A DNA stretch of 64,000 bases from Acidobacteriota bacterium. GTDB lineage: Bacteria > Acidobacteriota > Thermoanaerobaculia > Multivoradales > JAGPDF01. The stretch is from positions 1-64,000 of the forward strand of contig JACTMI010000032.1 of the NCBI GenBank assembly GCA_014584695.1. The letters run 5' to 3'. Shown one piece after another: positions 16,363-25,900 of the stretch. The position numbers were made by a program, and so were the translations under genes. Positions within the stretch are counted from its first letter, which is position 1. Each line of letters starts with the position of its first letter. Under the pieces are notes generated by a model. That model was not told the DNA's origin, ran no database searches, and saw only the letters and a program-made list of their open reading frames with translations.

Positions 16363-18357
16363 ATGAGGGCGCCCGGGATCGTCGTCGGGCTGGTGGTCGT
16401 GGCGAGCGCCGCGCCAGCGCAGAACAGCGTCCAGCTGCTGGGTGTCGCCGGCTACGGCACGTTTCACGCCGCCGGCGTCACCGCGGCGGTCGCCGGCGAC
16501 GCCGACGGGGATGCCGTCGCCAGTCTGGAGTGGCGGCGGCTGGGTGATGCAGCGTTCCGCGCGGGTCACCCCCTGATCCGGATCAGCCCCGGCCTGTTCG
16601 CCGGCAGCCTCTTCTTCCTCGATCCGGGCGCGAGCTGGGAGGCGCGGGTCACGCTCTCCGATCCCGACGGCGTGATCGGCGAAGCCACGGCGGTGGCGCC
16701 GTTAACGACCCGCTGGCCGCTCCTGGCCGAACCGACGCTGCGCACGCTCTACGTCGCCCCCGGCGGCAGCGACGGCAACACGGGGACCGACCCGGCGCAC
16801 CCGCTCGCCACCATCCAGGCCGCGGCGCAGCGCGCCCAGGCCGGGGATCTCGTCGCCATCGCCCCCGGCGTCTACCGCGAGGCGGTGACGGTGACGGCGT
16901 CGGGGACCGCCGCGCAACCCATCGTTTTCCGCGGCTCCGGCCCCGGCGTCGTTCTCGACGGCGCGGACGGCGCGATCGCCGCCGGCGTCGCCTGGAGTCA
17001 CGACGGCAACGGTGTGTACTCGCGGGCGCTCGGCTTCGCGACCGGGCACGTCGTCGCCGACGTCGGCCGCCTCTTCCGGTACGACGACCTCGCGGACCTC
17101 CTGGCGCTGCCGGCCGGCCCCCCCGGCGGCTTCTGGCTCGACGGCGGGACGCTGCGGGTCCGTTTCTCGGACGGCTCGTCGCCGGCAGCGCACGCGATGC
17201 ACGTCGCGCGGCGCGAGAACGGCTTCTACCTCGATGGCGTCGCCCATGTCCGGATCGAGAACCTGGAGATCCGCCACTACGGCTCGGGTGATTTCGGCAA
17301 AGGGGTCTATCTCCGCTTCGCCAGCGACTGCGCGGTGCGCGGCAGCGAGCTTCACGAGATCGGGTCGGCGGGGGTCTGGGTCAAGGGCGGCGCGCGCCAT
17401 CTGATCGAGGGCAATTCGTTCTGGGACAGCTCGATCCCCGGCTGGGTCTGGGACTGGACCAAGGGCTCGAGCGCCGAGGGCAACGGCGTCGTCTTGACCG
17501 ATGACGTCGGCCGCGGGCACGTCGTCCGCCGCAATCTCGTCCAGGGGACTTTCAACGGCATCGGCCCCTGCGGCGGCAGCGCGCCGCCCGGCGGCGTCGT
17601 CACCACGGAGGTGGACGTCTACGAGAACCTGTTCCTGGACCACAACGACGACGCGCTCGAGCCCGAGGGCTGGTGCTCGAACGTCCGCATGTGGGACAAC
17701 CACATCGAGCGGGTCCACATGGCCTTCGCGGTGGCGCCGGCCGCGCCGGGGCCGACCTGGATCGTCCGCAACGTCGCCTTCGACTTCGGCGCCACCCGCA
17801 CCAGCCAGATCGACGGCTACCTGGCCTCGGCGCTCAAGATCAACAGCGGCTACGCGACGCCGGTCGGGCCGCTCCTGCTCTACCAGAACACCTTCCTGAC
17901 GACGGCGCCGGCGACCGCCGCGATGACTCTGCTCAACCCCGGGCAGAGCACTCACATCACGGCCCGCAACAACCTCTTCGCCGGCACCGGCGAGGCGCTC
18001 TACAAGGTCAACCCGGTGCTGCTCGACTGGGACTGGAACGACCTCCACCGCTCGTCCGCCGGCCGGCTGGTCTACTGGCAGGGGACGAGCTACGCGAATC
18101 TCGCGGCCTTCCAAGTCGGTACCGGCCAGGAGCCCAACGGCCTCTCGGCGCCACCGCTCCTCGTCGCGCCCGGCGCCGGCGACTTCACGCCTCTGGCCGC
18201 CAGCCAGTTGGTCGACCGGGGCGTCGAAATTCCCGGCATCAACGACCGCCGCCCCACCGCTGACCCGCCCGACCTCGGCGCCGTCGAGCGCTCGCTCCTC
18301 TTCGCCGACGCCTTCGAGGAGGGGAGCCTCCTCTACTGGTCCTTCACTTCGCCCTGA
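16363..18357 (+). CDS. Secreted right-handed parallel beta-helix protein
   Basis: This 664-residue protein has a short signal peptide ending ASAAPAQN. An N-terminal beta-sandwich-like part, about 25-125, leads to a pectate-lyase-like motif (LYVAPGGSDGNTGTDPAHPL, TIQAAAQRAQAGD). Beta-helix rungs follow with Asn ladders (VRIENLEIRHYGSGDFG, HLIEGNSFWDSS, VDVYENLFLDHNDDALEPEG). The end is LLFADAFEEGSLLYWS, a degenerate copy of the DGFETGD tail seen in two other proteins here. Such folds often bind or cleave polysaccharides, but no lyase residues can be assigned. A secreted, surface-associated role is likely. Confidence 0.85.
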   Translation: MRAPGIVVGLVVVASAAPAQNSVQLLGVAGYGTFHAAGVTAAVAGDADGDAVASLEWRRLGDAAFRAGHPLIRISPGLFAGSLFFLDPGASWEARVTLSDPDGVIGEATAVAPLTTRWPLLAEPTLRTLYVAPGGSDGNTGTDPAHPLATIQAAAQRAQAGDLVAIAPGVYREAVTVTASGTAAQPIVFRGSGPGVVLDGADGAIAAGVAWSHDGNGVYSRALGFATGHVVADVGRLFRYDDLADLLALPAGPPGGFWLDGGTLRVRFSDGSSPAAHAMHVARRENGFYLDGVAHVRIENLEIRHYGSGDFGKGVYLRFASDCAVRGSELHEIGSAGVWVKGGARHLIEGNSFWDSSIPGWVWDWTKGSSAEGNGVVLTDDVGRGHVVRRNLVQGTFNGIGPCGGSAPPGGVVTTEVDVYENLFLDHNDDALEPEGWCSNVRMWDNHIERVHMAFAVAPAAPGPTWIVRNVAFDFGATRTSQIDGYLASALKINSGYATPVGPLLLYQNTFLTTAPATAAMTLLNPGQSTHITARNNLFAGTGEALYKVNPVLLDWDWNDLHRSSAGRLVYWQGTSYANLAAFQVGTGQEPNGLSAPPLLVAPGAGDFTPLAASQLVDRGVEIPGINDRRPTADPPDLGAVERSLLFADAFEEGSLLYWSFTSP

Positions 18358-18401
18358 GTCGGAGGCTTCTGCTTCGGCGCGGATGCGAGTCTGGTGTGGT
18401 T

Positions 18402-18785
18402 CGCGAGTCCGAGGCAGCCGGGGTTCGTGAGGTGTTGAAACTGCTTCCATAGAAGGGGGGCGGTGGAGGGCGTGGCGGCCGTGGCGAGCGCGGGTCGCAG
18501 GTGGTGGCCGGAGCTGCTGGCTGCTGAATGCTGACCTTTTCTTCCCCGGGAGCTTCTCGTTGCGTCGCGAGTTCGGGGCAGCCTGGGTTCGTGAGGTGTT
18601 GAAACTGCTTCCATAGAAGGGGGGTGGTGGAGGGCGCGGCGGCCGTGGCGAGCGCGGGTCGGCGCGCCGCTCGCCGCATGGGTCGCCGCGCCGGTCGCCG
18701 CATCGGTGGCAGCGTGGGTCGCCGGGGTGGTCGCCGGAGCGAGCCCAGCGCCCCGTCTTTCTTGTTTTTCCTTCTATGGAGCTTC
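18402..18785. repeat. Inverted-repeat family, locus 2 (two left halves, one right arm)
   Basis: A block of about 98 bp occurs twice, at 18402-18500 and 18565-18661, with few differences. It includes GAGGTGTTGAAACTGCTTCC, ATAGAAGGGG and GGCCGTGGCGAGCGCGGGTC. The inverted partner CCTTCTATGGAGCTTCTTTT lies at 18770-18789. Between them, 18660-18730, is a run of short GGTCGCCGC repeats. No gene is supported between 18358 and 18977. Confidence 0.75.
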
Positions 18786-18921
18786 TTTTCCGTCGCCGGG
18801 GGAACGATGGTCCGGGCCTGAGCGGCAATGTAAGTGCTTGTATGACTGAAGTTGCGAGCCCTGCTCGAAGGTCTTTGACGGGTGCGGTGGTGGTTCGAGG
18901 GTGGCGAATTTGGGTGGAGGC

Positions 18922-18927
18922 TAGAAT
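18922..18927 (+). promoter_or_regulatory. TAGAAT -10-like box before the aconitase-family gene
   Basis: TAGAAT followed by GCCGGGG lies 50 bases upstream of the start at 18978, which also has its own GGGGGAG ribosome site. The -35 region is not clear. Confidence 0.3.
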
Positions 18928-18977
18928 GCCGGGGCGGCGCGGAGGGGTGCCGCGCGGGATGGGGGAGCCAACGCACG

Positions 18978-20975
18978 ATGAAGCCGCCGTCGATCGTCCG
19001 CCTGACGCCCGGTAAGCGGGTCCTGTTCCTGACCAAGGATGCCGAGGTGATCCGGCGGCAGTTGCGCGGCGAGGTCGAGCTGCGGATGGACGAGGTCGAT
19101 CCGGCCGACCTGCTCGACGACATCAACACCGACGTCATGACCCCGGCCTGGGTCTGCTTCGACTGGCAGCCGGCCGAGATCGCGCGCGAGGCCTACGCCG
19201 GGCTGATCGTCGACGGCCGCCGCGTGTTCGAGCGCGACGCCTTGGTCCAGGGCGGCTTCGAGGTCATCGTCTCCGGCCTGCGCAAGGGGACCGGCAGCTC
19301 GCGCGAGACGGCCGCGCAGTGCGAGAAGTACGCCGGCATCCGGATCGCGATCGCCGGCTCCTTCGCGCCGATTCACGCCCGCAACAACATCAACCTCGGC
19401 ACCCTGATGGCCGGCTACGACGTCCTGGCGCGGCTCCAGCGCGGCGAGGGAGTGCCGCTCGAGGAGTTCGCCCGCGGCGCCGATCCGATCACCCGGCAGA
19501 TCATCGAGTGGGGCGGCCTCTTCCCCTACTCGAAGGCGCTCGCCGACGGGCTCGTCGAGCCGCCGCCGCTGGCGACCGCGCGGCGGCCGATGACGATGGC
19601 GGAGAAGATCCTCGCGCGCCACCTGGTCGGCGGCGGCGAGGGCCGCTCCGTAAAGCCCGGCGACGCCGTCGTGGTCACCGTCGACGCCGGCTACTCGCAC
19701 GAGTTCACCACCGCGCAGGTCCACGCCTTCCTCGAGGAGCAGCACGGACCCGGCTACCGGCTAGAGGATCCCGGCCGTTTCGCGGTGTTCGAGGACCACC
19801 TGATCTACGCCGACGAGGTGGCGCGGATGCGCCCCTTTCTGCCCAAGATCGAGATCCTGCGCGCGAAGCAGCGGCGGTTCCAGGAGCACACCGGAGTGCG
19901 CGATTTCTCGGCCGAGGACGGCGTCTCGCCCGGCATCTGCCACGAGGTGGCTCGCACGCGGATGGTCGAGCCCGGCGACTTCGTCCAGGCGACCGACTCG
20001 CACACTTGCATGGGCGGCGCCAACAACGCGCTGACCTGGGGGGTCGGCACCACCGAATACGCGGCGCTGGTCCACTCGGGCTTCACCCAGGTCGAGGTGC
20101 CGGAGTCGATCCGCTTCGAGCTGGTGGGGAAGCTGCGGCCGAACGTCACCGCCAAGGACCTGATGCTCCACATCCTGCTGCACTACGCGCGGCCGCAGGC
20201 GACCCTGAACCGGGTGATGGAGTTCACCGGGCCGGGGGTGTCGACGCTGTCGATGGACGAGCGCGCGACGCTCGCCAACATGGCGACCGAGTGCACGGCG
20301 CGCAGCGGCATCGTGGCCGCGGACGGGGAGACCTTCCGCTGGCTCGGCGAGTGGCGGCCCGGCGGCGACGTGGAGCGGTGGCGCGAGCGCGCGGTCGAGC
20401 CCGACGCCGACGCGGTCTATCACGGCGGCATCCACGTCATCGACCTCTCGGCGCTCGAGCCGATGGTCGCGGACCCCGGCGACCCCGACCGCGGCATCGC
20501 CTCGGACCCCACGAACGGCGCCAGGGTGGCCGACATCGGCGAAGTGCGGATCGACATCGCCTACGCCGGCAGCTGCACCGCGGGCAAGATCGACGACCTG
20601 GTCTTCTACCATCGGGTGGTCCGCGAGGCGGTCGACTCGGGGTGGCGGGTCGCGCCCGGCGTCGAGTTCATCATCCAGTGCGGCTCGCGCGAGGTCGAGG
20701 ACTTCGTGCGCGAGCAGGGCTTCCTCGACGCTTTCCAGCGCGCCGGCGTCCGGCTCATCCGCCCGGGCTGCGGCGCCTGCATCGGCTGCGGCCCCGGCGT
20801 CTCCGAGAGCGCCGAGCAGGTCACCGTCTCGGCGATCAACCGCAACTACAAGGGGCGCAGCGGCCCCGGCAAGCTCTGGCTGGCGAGCCCGCTCACCGTC
20901 GCCGCGTCGGCCTTCACGGGCCGGATCTCGGCCTACGAGCCGGGGATGTTCGCGCGCGTCCCGGCAGGCGCTTGA
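18978..20975 (+). CDS. Aconitase/isopropylmalate-dehydratase-family protein, swivel domain first
   Basis: The 665-residue protein joins both parts of the family in reverse of the usual order. Residues about 40-170 are the LeuD-like swivel domain (DDINTDVMTPAW, GTGSSRETAAQCEKYAGI, AIAGSFAPIHARNNINLG). Residues about 195-665 are the LeuC-like part. The [4Fe-4S] ligands are visible as Cys344 in DSHTCMGG and Cys598/Cys601 in PGCGACIGCGPG; a third Cys604 is extra. The substrate loop reads AGSCTAGKIDDL, where isopropylmalate and homoaconitate enzymes usually have GSCTNG. The reaction is a hydro-lyase or isomerisation on a hydroxy-acid, but the substrate cannot be fixed. AcnB also has an early swivel domain but adds an N-terminal HEAT domain, absent here. 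Confidence 0.8.
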   Translation: MKPPSIVRLTPGKRVLFLTKDAEVIRRQLRGEVELRMDEVDPADLLDDINTDVMTPAWVCFDWQPAEIAREAYAGLIVDGRRVFERDALVQGGFEVIVSGLRKGTGSSRETAAQCEKYAGIRIAIAGSFAPIHARNNINLGTLMAGYDVLARLQRGEGVPLEEFARGADPITRQIIEWGGLFPYSKALADGLVEPPPLATARRPMTMAEKILARHLVGGGEGRSVKPGDAVVVTVDAGYSHEFTTAQVHAFLEEQHGPGYRLEDPGRFAVFEDHLIYADEVARMRPFLPKIEILRAKQRRFQEHTGVRDFSAEDGVSPGICHEVARTRMVEPGDFVQATDSHTCMGGANNALTWGVGTTEYAALVHSGFTQVEVPESIRFELVGKLRPNVTAKDLMLHILLHYARPQATLNRVMEFTGPGVSTLSMDERATLANMATECTARSGIVAADGETFRWLGEWRPGGDVERWRERAVEPDADAVYHGGIHVIDLSALEPMVADPGDPDRGIASDPTNGARVADIGEVRIDIAYAGSCTAGKIDDLVFYHRVVREAVDSGWRVAPGVEFIIQCGSREVEDFVREQGFLDAFQRAGVRLIRPGCGACIGCGPGVSESAEQVTVSAINRNYKGRSGPGKLWLASPLTVAASAFTGRISAYEPGMFARVPAGA

Positions 20976-21066
20976 GCCCGCGCGTTCCCGCCCGTCGAAC
21001 TGTGAAGCAGTTCTCTCGACCCTCGTCGAAGCGCTCCGTTACGATCGCGGCCGGAGGCTCTCGCCC

Positions 21067-22506
21067 ATGAAGCTCATGATGTCCCGCCAACTCTCGCGCA
21101 GCGCGCTCGCGCTCCTCCTGCTCGCTCCGGCCACCGCCAGCGCGATCTGTTACTCGAACACCTGCGCGGCCTGCACGCCGCCGATGGGTACGAACTTCGT
21201 CCTCTCGACGTTGATCCCGTCCGCGGCGTTCCCGGGTAGCACCGCCAACGAACCGGTCGCCTTCGTCGATCCCGACGACGGCCGCCCGTTCCGGCTGGTG
21301 CCGGTGCAAGAGGGGGCGATCCTGGTCTGGGACGGCACCACGGGGAGCTTTCTGGCGACGCCGTTTCTCGACCTGCGCAACGACGGTGCCGGCCCCGGCC
21401 TGGACAAGGTGCTCTACGGCGGCGAGCGCGGGCTGCTCGCGATGGTGGTCGATCCGGATTACGTCACGACCGGCCACTTCTGGGTCTACTACACGCGGGT
21501 CTCCGACGGCGACATCGTGGTCGAGCGCTACCAGCGCTCCGCCGGCGACCCCAACGTCGCCAACACCACCGGCACGGTGGTCCTCCGCATCGATCACCCG
21601 GCCACCAACCACAACGGCGGCTGGCTGGCCTTCGGCCCCGACGGCTTCCTCTACATCTCGACCGGCGACGGCGGTGGCGGCTGCGACGGCGGCGCGGGCA
21701 GCAACGGCGACGGCCAGAACCCGGGCACGCTCTCGGGCAAGATCCTCCGCCTCGACGTGCGCGGCGTCGAGCCCGGGGCGGGAGCGCCGGAGTGCGGGCT
21801 CGACGCCAACTACGGCGTGCCGACCGGCAACTGGTACGTCGGCGTCGCCGGCTGCGACGAGGTCTGGACGCTCGGGCTGCGCAATCCCTTCCGCTTCAGC
21901 TTCGACCGCGTGACCGGCGACATGTACATCGGCGACGTCGGCCAGGACAACTGGGAGGAGATCAACCTCCTGCGGCCGACCGACATGGGCGCGGTCAACT
22001 TCGGTTGGGTCTGCCGGGAAGGCTGCAACAGCTCGTCGGTCGCCCCGTCGAGCTGCTCGATTCCCGGTTGCGGCACCAGCGAGGGAGCGACCTGCCAGTA
22101 CCCGACGCCCTCGGGCAAAGTGGACCCCATCCTCTGTCACTCGAACCCGAACGGCTGGGCTTCGATCATGGGCGGCTACCGCTACCGGGGAACCCGCGTG
22201 CCGGACCTGGCGGCGCGCTACGTCTACGGCGACGTCTCGTGCGGCCAGATCTGGGTGACCACCTCGCTCGATCCGGCCGTGCCGGCGACGACCGCCGCCG
22301 CCTGCTGGCGCAGCGGCTTCGGTGGCACTTATGGTTTCGCCGAGGACAAGCTCGGCGAGCTCTACGTCGTCCGCGGCGGCGCCAACCGGATCGAGTGCAT
22401 CCACGACGGCAACCCCGGCGGCTGTTACTGGGCGGGCTGGCGGGGAATGTTCGAGGACGGCTTCGAGACGGGCGACACCTCCCGGTGGTCGGCGGCCGTT
22501 CAATGA
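21067..22506 (+). CDS. Secreted PQQ-type sugar (glucose/sorbosone) dehydrogenase-like propeller
   Basis: The 479-residue protein has GGAGG before the ATG, a signal peptide ending ATASA, and then a Cys-rich start (CYSNTCAACTPP). The propeller has family motifs: GGERGLLAMVVDPDY, NHNGGWLAFGPDGFLYISTG, GDGGGGCDGG, LGLRNPFRFSFDRVTGDMYI and GDVGQDNWEEIN. These match the soluble glucose dehydrogenase fold, where the early His and the DGG loop bind PQQ and calcium. It ends MFEDGFETGDTSRWSAAVQ, a shared C-terminal tail. Probably it is an extracytoplasmic oxidoreductase; the substrate is unknown. Confidence 0.88.
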   Translation: MKLMMSRQLSRSALALLLLAPATASAICYSNTCAACTPPMGTNFVLSTLIPSAAFPGSTANEPVAFVDPDDGRPFRLVPVQEGAILVWDGTTGSFLATPFLDLRNDGAGPGLDKVLYGGERGLLAMVVDPDYVTTGHFWVYYTRVSDGDIVVERYQRSAGDPNVANTTGTVVLRIDHPATNHNGGWLAFGPDGFLYISTGDGGGGCDGGAGSNGDGQNPGTLSGKILRLDVRGVEPGAGAPECGLDANYGVPTGNWYVGVAGCDEVWTLGLRNPFRFSFDRVTGDMYIGDVGQDNWEEINLLRPTDMGAVNFGWVCREGCNSSSVAPSSCSIPGCGTSEGATCQYPTPSGKVDPILCHSNPNGWASIMGGYRYRGTRVPDLAARYVYGDVSCGQIWVTTSLDPAVPATTAAACWRSGFGGTYGFAEDKLGELYVVRGGANRIECIHDGNPGGCYWAGWRGMFEDGFETGDTSRWSAAVQ

Positions 22507-22619
22507 CCTCGACGGAACCACCGCGCCGCGGTCGGTGACCCGGACGGGGGGGCGTCCGGCCCTCCAGGGACGTTCCAGGTCCTGCCCACGTGGGTAGCGG
22601 GACATCGCGGCCGCCGGCT

Positions 22620-22625
22620 CAGACT
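22620..22625 (+). promoter_or_regulatory. CAGACT box before the diguanylate cyclase
   Basis: CAGACT followed by GCCGGCG ends seven bases before the ATG at 22633. The start has no Shine-Dalgarno, which suggests a leaderless message. Confidence 0.3.
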
Positions 22626-22632
22626 GCCGGCG

Positions 22633-25600
22633 ATGGCAGATGCCCCGCGCCGGCCCGATCGCAACGGTGCCCTGAAGTACTTCTGGGCGATCTTCCTGCC
22701 CCTCGCCCTGCTGGCGTTGGGTGCCGGAGCGGTGATGGTCGCCTGGCAGCGCGCCGGCGAGCGGAACCGGCTGCGAGTCGAAGAGACGGCTCGCCTGATG
22801 CTCGCCGCGCGCTTCCTCGACGGCGAGGTGGAGCGCGCCGCGTCCGACCTCCTCCTCCTGGCGGGAGAAGACGGCGTCCGTCAGGCACTCGATCGACGCG
22901 ACGATCCACGGGCCGTCGCGGCCGGCGCGCGCGAGCTCCTTCGGTTCGCGCAGCTACGATCCCTCTACGACCGGGTCCGGCTCCTCGACGGCGACGGTTT
23001 CGAGCTGATCCGCTACCAGCGACGGGGGGAGGACGTCCTGCGCGCTCCCGACAGCGAGCTGTCGGATCGCGGCTCTCGCGAGTATCTCGCGGCCGCGCGC
23101 TCGCTCGTTCCGGGCGAGATCCTGGTCTCCTGGTTCGAGCTCTCGACCGATGGGGGGCTGCTCGACCCGGCCCCGAAGCCGGTCCTGAGGCTGGTGACGC
23201 CGCCGCCTTCGGGCTCGGAGGCCAGCGCGGGCTACCTGGTATTGACGCTCAGCGGCGAGGACTTGATCGCGCGCCTGCGGGGGACCACGGCCGGGCTCGA
23301 GCGGCGCGTGCTGGTCGCGGAGGCTTCGGGGCGGTGGATCGCCGGGCCGAGCGTCCAGGACGCCTGGGCGGCGTTGCATCCGGGACGCGAGGCGCGAACG
23401 GTCGAGGGCTGGGATCGCGAGCTCTGGAGCGCCATCGAAGGGCAGGCGAGGGGTGACGTCCCGATCCGGGGCGGCCTGGCAGTCTTCCGTCGCTTCCGGT
23501 TTGGCGAAGGGCTGACCTTGCCGACCGGTCACCGCCTGCTCTCGGCGGACCGACGGGACCGCGACGCGAGCTGGCTCTTGATCATCCACTCGCCGATCTC
23601 CTCGGCGGTTCCCGGCGCCGGATTCTGGCTCGCCGAGCTCGCCGTCCTCTCCGCTTTCGGCGGCCTGGCCGGGTGGCTCGCGCGCTTGGCCCGCGAGCGC
23701 CGAGAGGCGGTCTCCCAACGCGAGGCGTCGCTCGCTTTCATGGAGCGCGTCGCCGACACGATTCCGAGCCCGATCTACGTCAAGTCGGCCGCGGGTAACT
23801 ACCTGGGCTGCAACCGGGCCTTCGAAGAGGCGACGGGATTTCATCGCGACGAGCTGATCGGCAAGGGGGTCGAGCACCTGGTCGGCCCGGAGGCGGCCGA
23901 AGCGTTCACCCGCCGCGACGCCGAGCTGCTGTCGCAGGGCGGGGTGCAGGTCTACGAGGCGGAGGTGTCCTTCCGTGGCGGCCCACTGCGCACCTACCGG
24001 ATTCACCGCGCGGTCTATCCAGGCGCCGACGGCGGCCGCGGGGGAATCGTCTCGGCGCTCATCGACGTCACCGAGCTGCGCGGCGCGCAGCGCGCGCTGG
24101 CGGCTTCTGAAAAGCGCTTCCGCGGCATGATCGACAGCGCGCTCGACCTCGTGGTCATCCTCGACGCGGATGGCCGACACCGCTTCGTCTCGCCGGCGAT
24201 CGAGGGTTTCCTCGGCCGCGCGCCGCAATCGCTGATCGGTCGCAGCGTCCTCGAGCACCTGCATCCGGAGGACGCGCCGAAGGTGCGCGCGCTGTTCGCG
24301 GAGTTCTCGGGCCGGATCGGTCCGGTGCCGGTCGAGCCGATTCGCCTTCGCCACGCCGACGGCGGCTATCGCTGGCTCGAAGTGAGCGTCAACAACCAGC
24401 TCGGCGAGGAGGGCATCGACGGCATCCTCGTCGTCGCGCGCGACGTCTCCCATCGGATCGAGCTCGAGCGCCAGGTGGTCGAGAGCCGCGCCGTGCTCGA
24501 GCTGCTGATCGAGCACATGCCGGTGATGATCGCGGCCGCGGACAAGGCCAAGAACGTCGTGTTCTGGAATCGACAGTGCGAGCGTGTCACGGGCTTTTCG
24601 AAGGAGCAAGCCGTGGGCCGGTCACCGATCGAGCTGCTGATTCCAGACAGCGAGCGACCAGTGCTGATCGAGGATCTGCGTCGCCGCAGAGGCCGATTCC
24701 ACGACCTGGAGGTCGAGATCGTGCCCAGGGAGGGGGACCGGAGGACGATCGCCTGGACCTCGTTCGAGGGCCCGGTTCGCGTCACCAGTTGGCCCTATTG
24801 GGTGATCGGCGTCGACGTCACCGAGCGGCGCAACGCCGAGCGGGCCCGGCAGGAGGCTTCCGGCTCGCTGCGCGAGTGGCTCGAGAAGCTCCAGCGGATC
24901 AACGAGATGGACGACACGCTGACGGCCTGCAAGACACTGCCCGAGGCCTTCCAGGTGATCCCGAGCTTCCTGGCCGACCTGTTCCCAGCGACCTCCGGCG
25001 CGCTCCACGTGCGCGACGGCTCGCACGGCGAGCTGGAGGCGCAGTGCCGTTGGGGGCAGGCGAGCTTCCGGGAACGGCTGCGAGTGGACGACTGCTGGGC
25101 CCTGCGGCTGGGCCGGACCCAGGTGTCCGGCCGTTTCGGTGGCCGCGGGCTGCGCTGCGCGCACCTGCGCGAGCACGGCGGCGCGGCGCTCTGCGTGCCG
25201 GTCCTCTCCCAGGGCGAAGTGACCGGTCTGCTCGAGATCCGCGGCCCCGCTTCCGGCGAGCTTCGCCCGGACGCGAAGGAACAACTCGCCCACTCGGTCG
25301 CCGGCCACCTGGGTCTGCGGCTGGCAGCGCTACGCCTGCGCGAGGAGCTGCTGCTCAGCTCGACCCGGGATCCGCTCACTCGGCTCTACAACCGCCGGTA
25401 CATGGAAGAGACGTTCGATCGCGAGCTCGAGCGAGCGCGTCGAGCCGACCGGGAGGTCGGAGTCGTTCTGGTCGACCTCGACCATTTCAAGCGGCTCAAC
25501 GATACCTGGGGTCACGAGGCTGGCGATGCCGCGCTACGCCAAGTGGCCGGCCGGCTGGTGGCGATGATGCGGCGGGACGACGTCGTCTGCCGCTACGGCG

Positions 25601-25899
25601 GCGAAGAGTTCGTGGTGATCCTGCCGAACGCGCCGCGCGCGGCGGTCGAGGAGAAGGCGCGGACGATCGTCGAGGAGATCCGCAAGCTGGGGTCGACGCC
25701 GCAAGTCGAAGCGCTGCGTGGGATCACGGCGTCGGCCGGTCTCTCTACATTCCCGCTCGACGGCGATGATCCGCAGGAGCTGCTGCGCGCCGCCGACGAC
25801 GCCCTGTATCGCGCCAAGCGCGCCGGTCGCGACCGCGTCTGCGTGGCTCAAGGCAGTGCGCGCAGCGCGGCGTCCTGGAGCCAGACGGCTCCCAGCTGA
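22633..25899 (+). CDS. Membrane sensor diguanylate cyclase (sensor-PAS-PAS-PAS-GAF-GGDEF)
   Basis: The 1088-residue protein has a first transmembrane helix at about 17-37, a periplasmic sensor to about 320, and a second helix at about 325-350. Three PAS domains follow: FMERVADTIPSPIYVKSAAG, GMIDSALDLVVILDADGRHR and LIEHMPVMIAAADKAKNVVF. A GAF domain lies at about 760-890. The GGDEF domain (about 910-1080) has RYGGEEF, the allowed GGEEF variant. An RRDD I-site is five residues before it, so the enzyme should make cyclic-di-GMP and be product-inhibited. The periplasmic signal is unknown. It ends two bases before the stop of the convergent fadL-like gene. Confidence 0.92.
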   Translation: MADAPRRPDRNGALKYFWAIFLPLALLALGAGAVMVAWQRAGERNRLRVEETARLMLAARFLDGEVERAASDLLLLAGEDGVRQALDRRDDPRAVAAGARELLRFAQLRSLYDRVRLLDGDGFELIRYQRRGEDVLRAPDSELSDRGSREYLAAARSLVPGEILVSWFELSTDGGLLDPAPKPVLRLVTPPPSGSEASAGYLVLTLSGEDLIARLRGTTAGLERRVLVAEASGRWIAGPSVQDAWAALHPGREARTVEGWDRELWSAIEGQARGDVPIRGGLAVFRRFRFGEGLTLPTGHRLLSADRRDRDASWLLIIHSPISSAVPGAGFWLAELAVLSAFGGLAGWLARLARERREAVSQREASLAFMERVADTIPSPIYVKSAAGNYLGCNRAFEEATGFHRDELIGKGVEHLVGPEAAEAFTRRDAELLSQGGVQVYEAEVSFRGGPLRTYRIHRAVYPGADGGRGGIVSALIDVTELRGAQRALAASEKRFRGMIDSALDLVVILDADGRHRFVSPAIEGFLGRAPQSLIGRSVLEHLHPEDAPKVRALFAEFSGRIGPVPVEPIRLRHADGGYRWLEVSVNNQLGEEGIDGILVVARDVSHRIELERQVVESRAVLELLIEHMPVMIAAADKAKNVVFWNRQCERVTGFSKEQAVGRSPIELLIPDSERPVLIEDLRRRRGRFHDLEVEIVPREGDRRTIAWTSFEGPVRVTSWPYWVIGVDVTERRNAERARQEASGSLREWLEKLQRINEMDDTLTACKTLPEAFQVIPSFLADLFPATSGALHVRDGSHGELEAQCRWGQASFRERLRVDDCWALRLGRTQVSGRFGGRGLRCAHLREHGGAALCVPVLSQGEVTGLLEIRGPASGELRPDAKEQLAHSVAGHLGLRLAALRLREELLLSSTRDPLTRLYNRRYMEETFDRELERARRADREVGVVLVDLDHFKRLNDTWGHEAGDAALRQVAGRLVAMMRRDDVVCRYGGEEFVVILPNAPRAAVEEKARTIVEEIRKLGSTPQVEALRGITASAGLSTFPLDGDDPQELLRAADDALYRAKRAGRDRVCVAQGSARSAASWSQTAPS

Positions 25900-25900
25900 A

